DNA of 64,000 nucleotides from an uncultured Rhodopila sp. (GCF_903915725.1 NZ_CAIWTY010000106.1:186001-250000), one strand, 5' to 3'; shown: positions 7,446-17,065, numbered from the stretch's first letter. The notes: a model not told the origin generated them from the letters alone. A program made the numbers and translations.

Positions 7446-8495
7446 TCACCCCGCCCCGCTCAGCATCCCGATCCCCGCGACAATCGCCTGCCGCTTGTCC
7501 AGCGCGAACCGCTCCGTCTCATTCTGCAGCTTTGTCAGTCCCGCCCACACCTCGCCCCACGCATCCAACGGACGCAGCGCCACCAGCCGTTCCTGCTCGG
7601 GATCCGCCCTGCCCCGCACGCTTTCCCGCACCGCCGCGGCCACGCCCGCCCGCACCAGGTCCATGAACGTGGAAAATCCCGTCTCGCTGCGTCCGAGAAA
7701 ATCCGCGATCTCATAGCCGCGCGACGCCGGCACACGCGGCATGTCTGAGAGCAGCTTGTCCACCAGGGCGGCGATTTTCAGCCCCTCATCCTCGGCCAGC
7801 ATGATCGCCCGCCCGGGTGAGCCTTCCGCCAGGGTGATCAGCCGCCCGCGCTCATCCGCTGCCAACTGAGGCAGGTACTGCGCCAGCAACTGCCCCATTG
7901 CCCCGTCGTCTAAAGGCGACAGCCGCAGACGGCGGCAGCGGCTGCGAATCGTCGGCAGCAGCCGCCCGGGGGCGGAGCACACCAGCAGCAGGATCGCCCG
8001 CGGCGGCGGCTCCTCCAGGATTTTCAGCAGCGCGTTGGCAGAGGATGCGTTCAGCTCCTCCGCGCCATCGACGACGACAACCCGCCAGCCGCCCTCGGCC
8101 GGGGTCAGCGCCATGAAGCCGTTCAGCTTGCGGACATCTTCGACCGCGATCTCGGTCTTCATCCGCTTGGTTTTCTCGTTGAACGCCAGCTCGATGGTCT
8201 TCATGTCGGCGTGCGACCCGGCGGCGACGCGGCGAAACACGGGATCTCCCGGGTCTAACGCCAGCGAGTCCTCCTTCGGCTGGCCAGCCAGCAGGCAGCG
8301 GGCGAAGCGGTAGGCCAGGGTTGCCTTGCCGATGCCCTCGGGTCCGGTAATCAGCCAGGCATGGTGCATCCGCCCGGCGCGCATGGCATCGAGGATGGTC
8401 GCTTCGGCATTCGCATGGCCGAGCAGGATCGGGTTTGCGCGTGGGTCAGGGGTGGGCATGGCGGCGGTTATAGCGGAGTTTTCCGGCGCGGTCAT
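7446..8495 (-). CDS. holB: DNA polymerase III subunit delta'
   Basis: 349 residues. The N-terminal AAA+ module shows PILLGHANAEATILDAMR, the P-loop GPEGIGKATLAYRFARCLL and the SRC-type sensor region (LPTIRSRCRRLRLSPL) of clamp-loader subunits. The role is assembly of the beta clamp on DNA with tau/gamma and delta. The start is uncertain: ATG at 8495 gives the length quoted, but the Met at 8459 (MPTPDPRANPILLGH) matches the usual family start better; neither has a clear ribosome binding site. In many alphaproteobacteria it follows tmk, which is not seen here. Confidence 0.92.
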   Translation of the reverse strand: MTAPENSAITAAMPTPDPRANPILLGHANAEATILDAMRAGRMHHAWLITGPEGIGKATLAYRFARCLLAGQPKEDSLALDPGDPVFRRVAAGSHADMKTIELAFNEKTKRMKTEIAVEDVRKLNGFMALTPAEGGWRVVVVDGAEELNASSANALLKILEEPPPRAILLLVCSAPGRLLPTIRSRCRRLRLSPLDDGAMGQLLAQYLPQLAADERGRLITLAEGSPGRAIMLAEDEGLKIAALVDKLLSDMPRVPASRGYEIADFLGRSETGFSTFMDLVRAGVAAAVRESVRGRADPEQERLVALRPLDAWGEVWAGLTKLQNETERFALDKRQAIVAGIGMLSGAG

Positions 8496-8552
8496 GGCGA
8501 CGGTGGTTGCCTGAAAAGCTTGTTCCGAATCGACAGCAAGTGCTCGGGTTGA

Positions 8553-8798
8553 GCGTTAGAGACCGGAGCAGGTTTCCCCCTGGGCCGGATCATCTGGTAT
8601 CAGTCTGGCAATCCCACCACCTCCGTTAGTCAAGCGCTTGGCATTGAGCGCTGGCAACTGCGCGATGCGCTCCATAAGATCAAGGCGAGAAGCGGCCTGA
8701 GCGGCATCGATGGTGTAATTATCCGTGATGATGGCAGAGTGACGGACTTACGAGGCGAAGATGTCGGCAATATCCATGACGAACTCAGCGCCGGCTGA
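8553..8798 (+). pseudogene. C-terminal tip of a truncated toxin-like protein
   Basis: An open frame after a TGA at 8550 reads GAGFPLGRIIWYQSGNPTTS, then SQALGIERWQLRDALHKIKA, then GLSGIDGVIIRDDGRV and GNIHDELSAG before its stop at 8796-8798. No ATG exists in the frame, so the N-terminal part is lost. The layout (small C-terminal domain ending GNIxDE, overlapping the start of a DUF4279 gene) resembles the variable tip of polymorphic toxins, which can be left behind as an orphan module next to its immunity gene. The toxin family was not identified. Confidence 0.45.
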
Positions 8799-9228
8799 GC
8801 CGATCAAAGCCTACGCGACACTGAGGGTCACGGGCGACCGGCTTGATCCCGAACAGGTAACACGCCTGCTGAAGATCGTGCCGACATTGGCCTATGCCAA
8901 AGGCGAACTCTATTCCGGCGGCTCTCGCAGCCCTGACCTGATCGGCCGCACAGGTGTCTGGTATTTCTGCACCGATGGCATCGTCGCAGGCACCAGGCTG
9001 GCCGATCATTTCGCTTTCCTGCTCAGGCAGGTCGCTGCCGCTCCGGCATTTCAGCAACTTCTGAAACGCAAGGCGCTCGATGTTGTTGTTACGGCTTTTT
9101 GGCACGGGCCAGCTAAGGCGAAACAACCCCCCATCCCGCGCGCGCTCGCCGATCGGCTGAAGCGGATACCGGCGCGGATCGAGATGGACTTCGACCACGA
9201 CGGCGCGGACGATCGTCACGCCGCCTGA
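8761..9228 (+). CDS. DUF4279 domain protein, candidate immunity protein
   Basis: 155 residues. KAYATLRVTGDRLDPEQVTR opens the domain and LLKIVPTLAYAKGELYSGG with TGVWYF follow, the pattern of DUF4279 proteins (LRI-G-LDP-xxIT-xLLG-xPT-xxxKG...). Members often sit beside polymorphic toxin genes and are suspected immunity proteins. The start at 8761 (or the Met at 8776) overlaps the end of the truncated toxin-like frame, supporting that role here. No catalytic motif is evident and no signal peptide is present, so a cytoplasmic location is expected. Confidence 0.7.
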   Translation: MSAISMTNSAPAEPIKAYATLRVTGDRLDPEQVTRLLKIVPTLAYAKGELYSGGSRSPDLIGRTGVWYFCTDGIVAGTRLADHFAFLLRQVAAAPAFQQLLKRKALDVVVTAFWHGPAKAKQPPIPRALADRLKRIPARIEMDFDHDGADDRHAA

Positions 9229-9235
9229 CAGGCGC

Positions 9236-10537
9236 TCAATCCCCGATCGCGCGGTATGCCAGGTCGCGAAACGCCGATTGTACGAATCCCCCCTGCCGAG
9301 GCGCCTGGATCATCAGTATCGCCACCAGGGCATCCTTCGGGTCCACCCGGAATTCCGTGCCGGCCGCGCCCGACCAACCGAATTCCCCGACATTCCCGGG
9401 TGTCCCCGCCCGGGTCCGGACCTCGACCGTCAGCCCGAAGCCGTAATCTGGCCCCGGCATAAAATCCGGACCCTGCGCCAGCCCCGGCCCGAGATGGTCC
9501 GACGTCATCAGCGCCACCGTCTCTCGCGACAGCAGCCGCACTCCGTTGCCCTCACCCCCGCTGGCCAGCATCAGCGCGAACCGCATGTAATCCGACGCCG
9601 TCGACAGCAGCCCCTCGCCACCGCCCAAAAACCGGCGCGTCCGGGTCACATCTGTCAGATCGGCCGTTTCCCCCGTCTCCGGATCGGCCCCCGGCTGAGC
9701 CACGCGATCCAGCTTCTCCGCCGGCACGTTGAAGAACGTGTCGGTCATGCCAAGCGGCCCAAAGATTCGTTCCTGCATGAACACATCGCCCTGCTGGCCC
9801 GATACCGCCTCGACCAACGCCAGCAGCACATCGGTCGAGCGTCCGTACTCCCAGGCCGAACCCGGCTGGAATTTCAGCGGCAGCTTGCCGATGGCCTCCA
9901 CCGCCTGGCGGTCGGTCATCCGCACCGACATCGGGTTGCCGTCGCCGCGGCCGAGCTGGATCCCCATCCCTGCCTGCCGCATCGCCTGCTCGGCCGCCGA
10001 ATCGCCGCCGCCATAGGTGATGCCGGAAGTGTGGCAGAGCAGGTCCTCGATGGTGATCTCCCGCTCGGCCGCCACCAGGGAGACGAGCCGCCTGCCCTGC
10101 GCATCCAACGTCTCGACCGCAACCTTCATCTGCGCCAGTTCGGGGAGATAGTTCGATATCGGGTCGTCCAGGCGGATCTTGCCCGCCTCCATCAGCATCA
10201 GCACGGCGACCCCGGTGACCGGCTTGGTCATCGAATAGATCCGGAAGATGCTGTCGGTCCGCATCGGCGCGCCGGTGGCGGGATCGCGCAGGCCGAACGC
10301 CGCTTGATAGACGATCTCGCCATGGCGGGCGATCATCGCCACCGCTCCGGGAATCCATTTCCTGGCCGTCTCGGATGCGAAGTAGTCGGTGATCCTGCCA
10401 AACCGGCCCGACCCCTCTCCGGCCGGACCGCCGGCGGCGACGATAAAGGCGGCCGGCGCAACAATCAGACCACGTCGCGAGATCGCACTATGCGGCACGG
10501 CTGCCCCGGCGAGCGGAACGTTCCGCTTACAGGTCAT
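9236..10537 (-). CDS. Serine hydrolase, beta-lactamase class C/esterase family (probable Tat export)
   Basis: 433 residues. The N-terminus has a twin-arginine-like signal (ISRRGLIVAPAAFIVAAGG). The SxxK catalytic tetrad is SMTK in FRIYSMTKPVTG, the tyrosine motif is YGRS in WEYGRSTD, and a C-terminal strand reads FGWSGAAGTEF in place of the KTG box. These are features of EstB-type esterases and D-aminopeptidase/beta-lactamase-related enzymes. The start codon lies inside the last bases of hyfG (11-base overlap), so it is translated at the tail of the hyf operon. A role with that complex is unknown; the place usually belongs to hyfI. Confidence 0.85.
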   Translation of the reverse strand: MTCKRNVPLAGAAVPHSAISRRGLIVAPAAFIVAAGGPAGEGSGRFGRITDYFASETARKWIPGAVAMIARHGEIVYQAAFGLRDPATGAPMRTDSIFRIYSMTKPVTGVAVLMLMEAGKIRLDDPISNYLPELAQMKVAVETLDAQGRRLVSLVAAEREITIEDLLCHTSGITYGGGDSAAEQAMRQAGMGIQLGRGDGNPMSVRMTDRQAVEAIGKLPLKFQPGSAWEYGRSTDVLLALVEAVSGQQGDVFMQERIFGPLGMTDTFFNVPAEKLDRVAQPGADPETGETADLTDVTRTRRFLGGGEGLLSTASDYMRFALMLASGGEGNGVRLLSRETVALMTSDHLGPGLAQGPDFMPGPDYGFGLTVEVRTRAGTPGNVGEFGWSGAAGTEFRVDPKDALVAILMIQAPRQGGFVQSAFRDLAYRAIGD

Positions 10538-12008
10538 GCCCCGAGTAGGAGCAGTTGAAGCTCTTGTTGCATAACGGGAAATCCGCCACGATGTTGCCTT
10601 CGATCACCGCCTCCAGCAGCGGCCACTGGAACCACGACGCGTCACGCAGATGGCAGCGCCCGATCACCCCGCTGACGACCCGCACCCAGGCCACCACGTC
10701 ACCGCGGAACGCCTCCACCACCGCCATGCCTTCGCCGTCCACGCCGTCGTCCAAAGCCTGTGCAATCGGCCCTGCCGGCAGGTCGCGCAGCAACTGGTTC
10801 AGCAACGACAGGCTCGCCTCGATCTCCTTCAGCCGAATCCAGATCCGGGCGTTGACGTCGCCTTCCTGCAGCACCGGCACCGCGAACATCAACGCATCGT
10901 ACGGTGCATAGGCAAGGTCGCGCCGCGCATCGAAGTTCCGCCCCGAGGCCCGCCCGACGAACCCGCCCGGCGCAAACTGCGCCGCCAGCGCCGGGGCCAG
11001 CCTGCCGGTGCGGGCGGTGCGGTCCTGCAACGACGGCGTGCCGTCGTACAGCCGCTCCAGCGGCTTCATCGCCGCCCGCAATTCATCCACCAGCGCGCGC
11101 AACTGCGCCACGCGCGCGGCATCGAGGTCGATCGTTACTCCACCCGGCACGATCCGGTCCATCATCAGCCGGTGCCCGAAGCACGCCTGGCAGGTGCGCA
11201 GCACCCGCTCGCGCAGGATCGCGCAGTGCGCCAGCATGATGCCGAACGCGGCATCGTTGCAGATGCCGCCAAAGTCGCCGATATGGTTGGCGATCCGCTC
11301 CAGCTCCGCCATCACCCCGCGCAACGATACCGCGCGCGCAGGCGGCGCGATGCCGGCCGCCGCCTCCACCGCCCGGGCGAAGGCGAACGCATAGGCCACG
11401 GTGCTGTCGCCCGACACCCGGCCGGCCAGCTTGGCGCCGCGCGCCAGCGGCGCCCCGGTCATCAGCAGATCGACGCCCTTGTGCACGTAGCCGAGCCGTT
11501 CCTCCAGCCGCACCACCGTCTCGCCGTCGCAGGTAAAGCGGAAATGCCCCGGTTCGATGATCCCGGCATGTACCGGCCCCACCGGAATCTGGTGCAGCCC
11601 GCCGCCCTCGGCCTTCAGGAACGGATACGACGCGGCGGCCGCCTGAGTCTCGCCCCAGCGCCCGTGATCAAGCCAGGGACGGGTGTCCTTCAGCCCCTCC
11701 GGCTCCAGCCCGAACAGGTCGCGGATCGCCCGCTCCAGCCGGATCGCCGGCGGGTGGTAGGCGCCGACGGAGGGATATCGGTTGTCCGGACAGTTCAGGC
11801 TGAGCACCGCGACTGGCGGTGAGCCGCCGCCGAGGATCGCCATGTGCACGGCCCCCGGTTCGCCCCACAGGCTGAGCAACGTCAGCGAGCCGTCCGCCAA
11901 CCGATTGACGGTGTAGCGCCAGATGCCCGGATCGACGATCACGCGCGGCCACGGCCGGTGGGCGGTGACGAGATCGCGCGAAGCGATGATTTGCGCGAGC
12001 AGCGTCAT
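10527..12008 (-). CDS. hyfG: Hydrogenase-4-like large subunit (HyfG/HycE/NuoCD-like) without Ni ligands
   Basis: 493 residues: an N-terminal NuoC-like part (to about residue 130, ending PSVGAYHPPAIRLERAIRDL) and a NuoD/NiFe-large-subunit-like part (IPVGPVHAGIIEPGHFRF, LEERLGYVHKGVDLLM, ELERIANHIGDFGGI). In true NiFe enzymes the N-terminal box is RVCGICG; here it reads RVSGDST. The C-terminal DPCxxC box is replaced by PLCNKSFNCSYSGHDL. The nickel site therefore appears absent, as in energy-converting-hydrogenase-related (Ehr) complexes. It overlaps hyfF by four bases upstream and the serine hydrolase downstream. Confidence 0.85.
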   Translation of the reverse strand: MTLLAQIIASRDLVTAHRPWPRVIVDPGIWRYTVNRLADGSLTLLSLWGEPGAVHMAILGGGSPPVAVLSLNCPDNRYPSVGAYHPPAIRLERAIRDLFGLEPEGLKDTRPWLDHGRWGETQAAAASYPFLKAEGGGLHQIPVGPVHAGIIEPGHFRFTCDGETVVRLEERLGYVHKGVDLLMTGAPLARGAKLAGRVSGDSTVAYAFAFARAVEAAAGIAPPARAVSLRGVMAELERIANHIGDFGGICNDAAFGIMLAHCAILRERVLRTCQACFGHRLMMDRIVPGGVTIDLDAARVAQLRALVDELRAAMKPLERLYDGTPSLQDRTARTGRLAPALAAQFAPGGFVGRASGRNFDARRDLAYAPYDALMFAVPVLQEGDVNARIWIRLKEIEASLSLLNQLLRDLPAGPIAQALDDGVDGEGMAVVEAFRGDVVAWVRVVSGVIGRCHLRDASWFQWPLLEAVIEGNIVADFPLCNKSFNCSYSGHDL

Positions 12009-13441
12009 CCAAGCAGCGCCGCGACATGCTGGAACCAGGTGACCAGAGGCGGCGGCAACCAGATCCCCGCCATCAGCACCAGCGAGAAATGCGCGAACAT
12101 CGGGATATAGGAGGCATGCACTCGCCCTACCGGTCCGATCACCGGGCCGAAGGCGACGCCGGTGACCCGCAGCAGCAGGGCTCCGAACGCCACCAGCAGC
12201 CCGAACACCAACAGCAGCGCCAGGATCGGCTCACGCGCGAAGGTGGACGACACCACCAGAAACTCGCTGGTGAACACGCCGAACGGCGGCAGTCCGGCGA
12301 TCGCCGCCATGCCCGCCACCAGTCCCCAGCCCAGCACCGGGTGGCTGCTCGTCAGGCCGCCCATGTCGGCGATCTTCTGCGATCCCTTCACCTGCGCGAT
12401 ATGGCCGACGCAGAAGAAGATCCCCGACTTGGTCAGGCTATGCATCGTCATCTGCAGCAGCCCGGCGAAGTTGCCCAGCGGGCCGGCCATGCCGAAGGCG
12501 AACACGATGATCCCCATGTGCTCGATCGACGAATAGGCGAACATCCGTTTGATGTCGCGCCGCCGGTACAGCATGAACGCGGCGAAAATCAGCGACAGCA
12601 GCCCCATGCCGATCATCAGCGGACCGGGGGCGATGGCGTTGGGATTGGCGGCGAGCAGCACCTTGAAGCGCAGCAGAGCATACAGCGCGACGTTAAGCAG
12701 CAGCCCGGACAGCACGGCGGAAATCGGCGTCGGGCCTTCGGCATGAGCGTCCGGCAGCCAGGCGTGCAGCGGCGCCAACCCGACCTTGGTGCCGTAGCCC
12801 AGCAACAGGAAGACGAAGGCGATGTTCAGCAGCGACGAGTCGAACTCCGGCGCGGCGTGGAACAGGTTGGTCCAGATCATCGCGTCGATGCCTTCGCCGA
12901 CCACCGGACGGGCGGCGAGGTAGACCAGGATGGTACCGAACAGCGCCAAAGCGATGCCGACGGACCCGAGGATGAAGTATTTCCACGCCGCCTCCAGCGC
13001 CTCGGCGGTGCGGTACAGGCCGACCATCATGACGGTTGTCAACGTCGCGAGTTCGACGGCGACCCACATCAGGCCGATATTATTGGCCAGCAAGGCCAGG
13101 TTCATGCCGAACAGCATGATCTGGTACATCGCGTGATAGAACCGGATGTTGGCCAGGCTGAGTTTGCCGATTTGGATTTCGTGCCCGATATAGGAGGCGC
13201 TGAAGCTGCTGGTGGTGAAGCCGACGAAGCAGTTCAGCAGGACAAAGACGATGTTCAGGTCGTCCACAAGCAAATACTGGGTGGTCGGAGGCCGGTCCCA
13301 CAACAGGGTCAGCGCGAACAGCAGCGACGCCAGGCTGGCGATCATGTTCAGCGCCGCGCCGAGCCGGTAGCCCGGCAGCACCACCAGGATGGCCGCGGCG
13401 AAGATGGGCGTCAGCAGGATGCCGGCAACCGGATCCGGCAT
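12005..13441 (-). CDS. hyfF: Hydrogenase-4 component F-like proton-pumping membrane subunit
   Basis: 478 residues, about 14 membrane helices, NuoN/MrpD-like. Key features are WVAVELATLTTVMMVGLYRT (the helix-5 Glu of the antiporter family), GYGTKVGLAPLHAWLPDAHA with the helix-7 Lys, and AYSSIEHMGIIVF. The frame could begin with a GTG at 13444, but the ATG at 13441 gives the one-base TGATG overlap with hyfE and is preferred. The protein should form part of the H+-translocating arm of the complex. Confidence 0.92.
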   Translation of the reverse strand: MPDPVAGILLTPIFAAAILVVLPGYRLGAALNMIASLASLLFALTLLWDRPPTTQYLLVDDLNIVFVLLNCFVGFTTSSFSASYIGHEIQIGKLSLANIRFYHAMYQIMLFGMNLALLANNIGLMWVAVELATLTTVMMVGLYRTAEALEAAWKYFILGSVGIALALFGTILVYLAARPVVGEGIDAMIWTNLFHAAPEFDSSLLNIAFVFLLLGYGTKVGLAPLHAWLPDAHAEGPTPISAVLSGLLLNVALYALLRFKVLLAANPNAIAPGPLMIGMGLLSLIFAAFMLYRRRDIKRMFAYSSIEHMGIIVFAFGMAGPLGNFAGLLQMTMHSLTKSGIFFCVGHIAQVKGSQKIADMGGLTSSHPVLGWGLVAGMAAIAGLPPFGVFTSEFLVVSSTFAREPILALLLVFGLLVAFGALLLRVTGVAFGPVIGPVGRVHASYIPMFAHFSLVLMAGIWLPPPLVTWFQHVAALLG

Positions 13442-14121
13442 CACATCTGGCCCCCCCGGACGCGGTCGAGTTCGCTGATGTCGATGGTGTCGAACCGCTC
13501 ACGGATACGGAACAGGAACACGCCGACGACGATGAAGGCGACCAGGATCGAGAAGGCGACGGTGATCTCCACCACCAGCGGCATCCCGCGCGCCCCGGTG
13601 GCCGCCAGGTTGATGCCGTTCTCCAGCGACATGAAGCCGACGACCTGGCTGATGGCGTTCTGGCGGGTCACCATGATCAGCAACCCGATCAGCACCACCG
13701 ACAGCGCCAGCGCGATATCCTCCCGCGCCACCGGATCGGCGTTGGCGGTGACCGGCAGCATCACCTGCAGCGACAACGCCACCAGCGCGATGCCGGCCAG
13801 CATGGTGATGCCGATGCCGCCGACGGTCTCGATTTCCCGGTGCAGGCCCATCTGGAACACCATGCGGCGCAGCGCCCAGGGAATCAGGATGGCCTTGAAG
13901 GCCAGCGCCATGCCGGCGGTGATGTAGAGATGCGGCGCCTCCTGGATATGCGCCTGCCAGGCGACCGACAGCGCCAGCACCAGGGCGTGCAGCCCGAGCA
14001 CATGCAGCAGGGCCAGCAGCCGGAGCTGGTACAGCATCATGAAGCTGACCAGCACCAGCAGTCCGGCCAGCATATGGGCGATGTCGAACGACAGGCCATG
14101 CGGCGACATGAAGGTCGGCAT
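13441..14121 (-). CDS. hyfE: Hydrogenase-4 component E-like membrane subunit
   Basis: 226 residues with six or seven membrane segments. It carries the HyfE pattern: FKAILIPWALRRMVFQMGLH in the centre and FMSLENGINLAATGARGMPL near the end, equivalent to NuoK with its conserved Glu (SLENG). The ATG at 14121 overlaps the hyfC stop by one base; a GTG one codon earlier is less likely. Acts with HyfB, C and F in the membrane domain. Confidence 0.92.
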   Translation of the reverse strand: MPTFMSPHGLSFDIAHMLAGLLVLVSFMMLYQLRLLALLHVLGLHALVLALSVAWQAHIQEAPHLYITAGMALAFKAILIPWALRRMVFQMGLHREIETVGGIGITMLAGIALVALSLQVMLPVTANADPVAREDIALALSVVLIGLLIMVTRQNAISQVVGFMSLENGINLAATGARGMPLVVEITVAFSILVAFIVVGVFLFRIRERFDTIDISELDRVRGGQM

Positions 14122-15077
14122 CACATTCCCCTGGAAACAAACAGCAGCAGCACGCCGAGCAGACCCAGCATCAGCGCGGCGCCGAGGAAGTTGGGTACCC
14201 GGAACACCCGCATTTTCGCGACGATTGTCTCCGCCACGCCCAGCGCAATGCCGCCGGCGGCCATCTTGGCCAGCCAGGCGAAGAATCCCACAGCGTCGAG
14301 CAGCGGCACGTTGGCGTCGGCCGCCATGCCGATGGGGAAAAAGATGCAGGCGATCATCGACAGGTACAGCATGAGCTGGAGCGACGCGGCCAGCTCGATC
14401 ATCGCCAGATGGCGGCCGGAATATTCCAGCACCATCGCCTCATGCACCATGGTCAGCTCCAGGTGCGTCGCCGGATTATCGACCGGAATGCGCCCGTTCT
14501 CCGCCACCGCGACGATTAGCAGCGCCGCCAGGGCCATCGCCAGCGAAACGCGCAGCCCCACCTGGCCGTTCAGCATGTAGCCGGCGATGGTGGACAGCTC
14601 CGTGGATCCGGCGATCAGCGCCACCGAAAACACGATCATCAGCATGGCCGGTTCGGCCAGCGAGGCGATCATCATCTCACGCGATGAGCCGAGGCCGCCG
14701 AAGCTGGTGCCGACATCCATCCCTGCCAGGGCGAGGGAAAAGCGGGCACTCCCCAGCAAGGCGGTTATGGCAATGAGGTCGCCCGACCAACTGAACATCA
14801 GGTTGGCGGAAAAGGTCGGGATCAACGCCGCCGCCACCCAGGTCGAGGCGAACACGACATACGGCGCCACGCGGAACAGCCAGGAGGCGTTCTCGGCGAC
14901 CACGGCCTCTTTGCCGAGCAGCCGCCTCAGGTCGCGGTAGGGCTGGATCAGCGATGAGCCGCGGCGGCGCTGCAGGCGGGATTTCACCTTCCGCACCAGG
15001 CCGATGAGCAGCGGCGACAACGTCAGGATCACCGTCATCTGCACGAGCTGCGCCAGCAGCGGATAGATTATTGCCAT
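14121..15077 (-). CDS. hyfC: Hydrogenase-4 component C-like (NuoH-like) membrane subunit
   Basis: 318 residues, eight membrane segments. NuoH/HycD signatures include LLIGLVRKVKSRLQRRRGSS, LIQPYRDLRRLLGKEAV, and the acidic loop VAENGRIPVDNPATHLELTM followed by HEAMVLEYSG. These residues line the quinone/ferredoxin-side E-channel in complex I relatives. The start at 15077 (MAIIYPLLAQLVQ) overlaps hyfB by 10 bases. The gene order hyfB-C-E-F-G matches hydrogenase-4-type operons, but HyfD is missing. Confidence 0.93.
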   Translation of the reverse strand: MAIIYPLLAQLVQMTVILTLSPLLIGLVRKVKSRLQRRRGSSLIQPYRDLRRLLGKEAVVAENASWLFRVAPYVVFASTWVAAALIPTFSANLMFSWSGDLIAITALLGSARFSLALAGMDVGTSFGGLGSSREMMIASLAEPAMLMIVFSVALIAGSTELSTIAGYMLNGQVGLRVSLAMALAALLIVAVAENGRIPVDNPATHLELTMVHEAMVLEYSGRHLAMIELAASLQLMLYLSMIACIFFPIGMAADANVPLLDAVGFFAWLAKMAAGGIALGVAETIVAKMRVFRVPNFLGAALMLGLLGVLLLFVSRGM

Positions 15078-17065
15078 ATCGTCAGCGCGATCAGCAGCAC
15101 CACGAGGGCGGCGAAGACAAAGCTGAGATAGCTCCGGATGGTCAGGTAGGCGAGCAGGTCGGACTTGCCGGCGATCCAGCCGATGGCCACCGCCAGCGGG
15201 CGGTAGAGTCCCTCCCACGCCGGGTCATGGATCGTCCGAACGATGCCGGCGGGGCGGTTGTCCCCCGGCGGCGGCATGTCAACGATCTCCTTCGAACGGA
15301 ACAGCACCGTACCGAACACCCGGCGTATCGGCTGCTCGAAGCTGGCCGCGGAGTATTGGCTGAGCGGCGTCGGATCGGGGAAGCCGCAATCCCAGGGCGG
15401 CGCGCGCCGCACGCCATGCGCGCTGAGGCGGTGGATCGTGACGGTGGTGATCAGGGTCGAGAAGGTGATGAAGGCGAACACCAGCAGCCCGTTATACGAA
15501 CTGCGGCTCGCGGCGATGGGCACGATTGTCTGCCAGGCATCGCCGATCTGCACCGGCATGCGTGCGCCGGTCAGGTCGCGCGCCACCGGGGCGAGGGTGT
15601 CGATCACCACCCCCGGTATGAGACCGGTCAGCAGGCAGAGCGCGGCGAACACGATCATCGCGGCCAGCGACCAGGGATCGGTCTCCCGCGCCTGTGCCGC
15701 CGCATCGCTGCGTGGGCGGCCGAGGAAGCAGATGCCGTACGCCCGCACGAAGCAGCACGCCGCCAGCGCCGCGGCCAGCGCCAGCAGCGCGCCATCGACG
15801 GGAATCAGCAGCTTCAGGCCCCATTGGGGAAATTCCGGCCGCAGCAGCACCGCCTGGAAGGTCAGCCATTCCGAGGCGAAGCCGTTCAGCGGCGGCAGTC
15901 CGGAAATTGCGATGCAGCCGATAAGGAAGACGAATGGCGTCACCTTCATGCGATGGATCAGGCCGCCCAGCGTCTCCATGTCGCGCTGGCCGGTGGCGTG
16001 CAGCACCGACCCGGCGCCGAAGAACAGCAGGCTTTTGAAGGTCGTGTGATTCAGCGCATGGAACAGCGCGGCGGTCAGCGCCAGCGCCGCCCCGGCGCCG
16101 AGGTTATTGGAGCGGAACGCCAGCGACAGGCCCAGCCCGATGAAAATGATGCCGATGTTTTCCACCGTGGAATAAGCCAGCAGGCGCTTCAGGTCGCGCT
16201 CCATCAGCGCCTGCAGCACGCCGATAACGGCGGTGATGCCGCCGACAGCCAGCACCACGGTCCCGGCCCACCACTGCGTCGGGCCGACAAGATCAAACAC
16301 GATGCGGATGAAGCCATAGACCGCCACCTTGGTCATCACCCCGCTCATGAGCGCGGAGACATGGCTGGGTGCCGCCGGATGCGCTAACGGCAACCAGACA
16401 TGCAGCGGCACGAGGCCGGCCTTCGATCCGGCGCCAACCAGCGCGACCAGCATGACCACGCCGGCAACATCGGCCGAGGGCGGATTGTTGCGGATGCTGT
16501 CGAAGGCGTAATTTCCCAGGTCGCCCGCCAGCAGGCCGAACGCCAACAGCAGCGTCAGGCCGCTGAATGTCGCCATGATCAGATACACGTAGCCGGCGCG
16601 GGCGTTGGCGTCCTCCCGGTGATGCGCCATGACCAGCGCCCAGGAGGTCAGCGACATCAGCTCCCAGGCGAACAGGAAGGTGAAGGCGTCGTCTGCCAGG
16701 ACCACCAGGATCATGCCGGCGAGGAAGGCGGGGTAGAACGGCAGCACGCGCTGCGGATGTTCCTCGTGCCGGGCGTAGCCGAGCGCGAACAGGCTGGCGC
16801 CGCCGCCGCCGAGGCCGATTAGGATCAGGAAAAATCCCGCCAGGGCATCGAGACGCAGGTTGGTGCCGATCCAGGGAAGGCCGACGGGAAGCTGGAGGTG
16901 CTGGTTGGCGGCGGTCAGGGCGTGGAAGCCGCCGATGCCCAGGGCGGTGCAGAGCAGCAGGCAGCCGCCGTAGACCAGCACCCGGCCGAAGGCCGAGCGC
17001 GCGGTGACGATGCCGGCGGCCGACAGCAGCAGCAGGCACGGAATGACCCAGGCGATCGGCATCAT
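15068..17065 (-). CDS. hyfB: Hydrogenase-4 component B-like proton-pumping membrane subunit
   Basis: 665 residues, NuoL/MrpA-like with about 16 membrane helices. It contains AWELMSLTSWALVMAHHRED (helix-5 Glu), GSKAGLVPLHVWLPLAHPAA (helix-7 Lys) and LLAYSTVENIGIIFIGLGLS, followed by the NHTTFKSLLFFGAGSVLHAT segment typical of HyfB/HycC. It begins with overlapping ATGATG at the stop of the upstream XRE gene. The largest ion-translocating subunit of the complex. Confidence 0.93.
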   Translation of the reverse strand: MMPIAWVIPCLLLLSAAGIVTARSAFGRVLVYGGCLLLCTALGIGGFHALTAANQHLQLPVGLPWIGTNLRLDALAGFFLILIGLGGGGASLFALGYARHEEHPQRVLPFYPAFLAGMILVVLADDAFTFLFAWELMSLTSWALVMAHHREDANARAGYVYLIMATFSGLTLLLAFGLLAGDLGNYAFDSIRNNPPSADVAGVVMLVALVGAGSKAGLVPLHVWLPLAHPAAPSHVSALMSGVMTKVAVYGFIRIVFDLVGPTQWWAGTVVLAVGGITAVIGVLQALMERDLKRLLAYSTVENIGIIFIGLGLSLAFRSNNLGAGAALALTAALFHALNHTTFKSLLFFGAGSVLHATGQRDMETLGGLIHRMKVTPFVFLIGCIAISGLPPLNGFASEWLTFQAVLLRPEFPQWGLKLLIPVDGALLALAAALAACCFVRAYGICFLGRPRSDAAAQARETDPWSLAAMIVFAALCLLTGLIPGVVIDTLAPVARDLTGARMPVQIGDAWQTIVPIAASRSSYNGLLVFAFITFSTLITTVTIHRLSAHGVRRAPPWDCGFPDPTPLSQYSAASFEQPIRRVFGTVLFRSKEIVDMPPPGDNRPAGIVRTIHDPAWEGLYRPLAVAIGWIAGKSDLLAYLTIRSYLSFVFAALVVLLIALTIWQ

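Noticed and set aside
10527-12008. True NiFe hydrogenase large subunit
   Set aside because: Both cysteine pairs that bind nickel are missing, so hydrogen chemistry is not supported.
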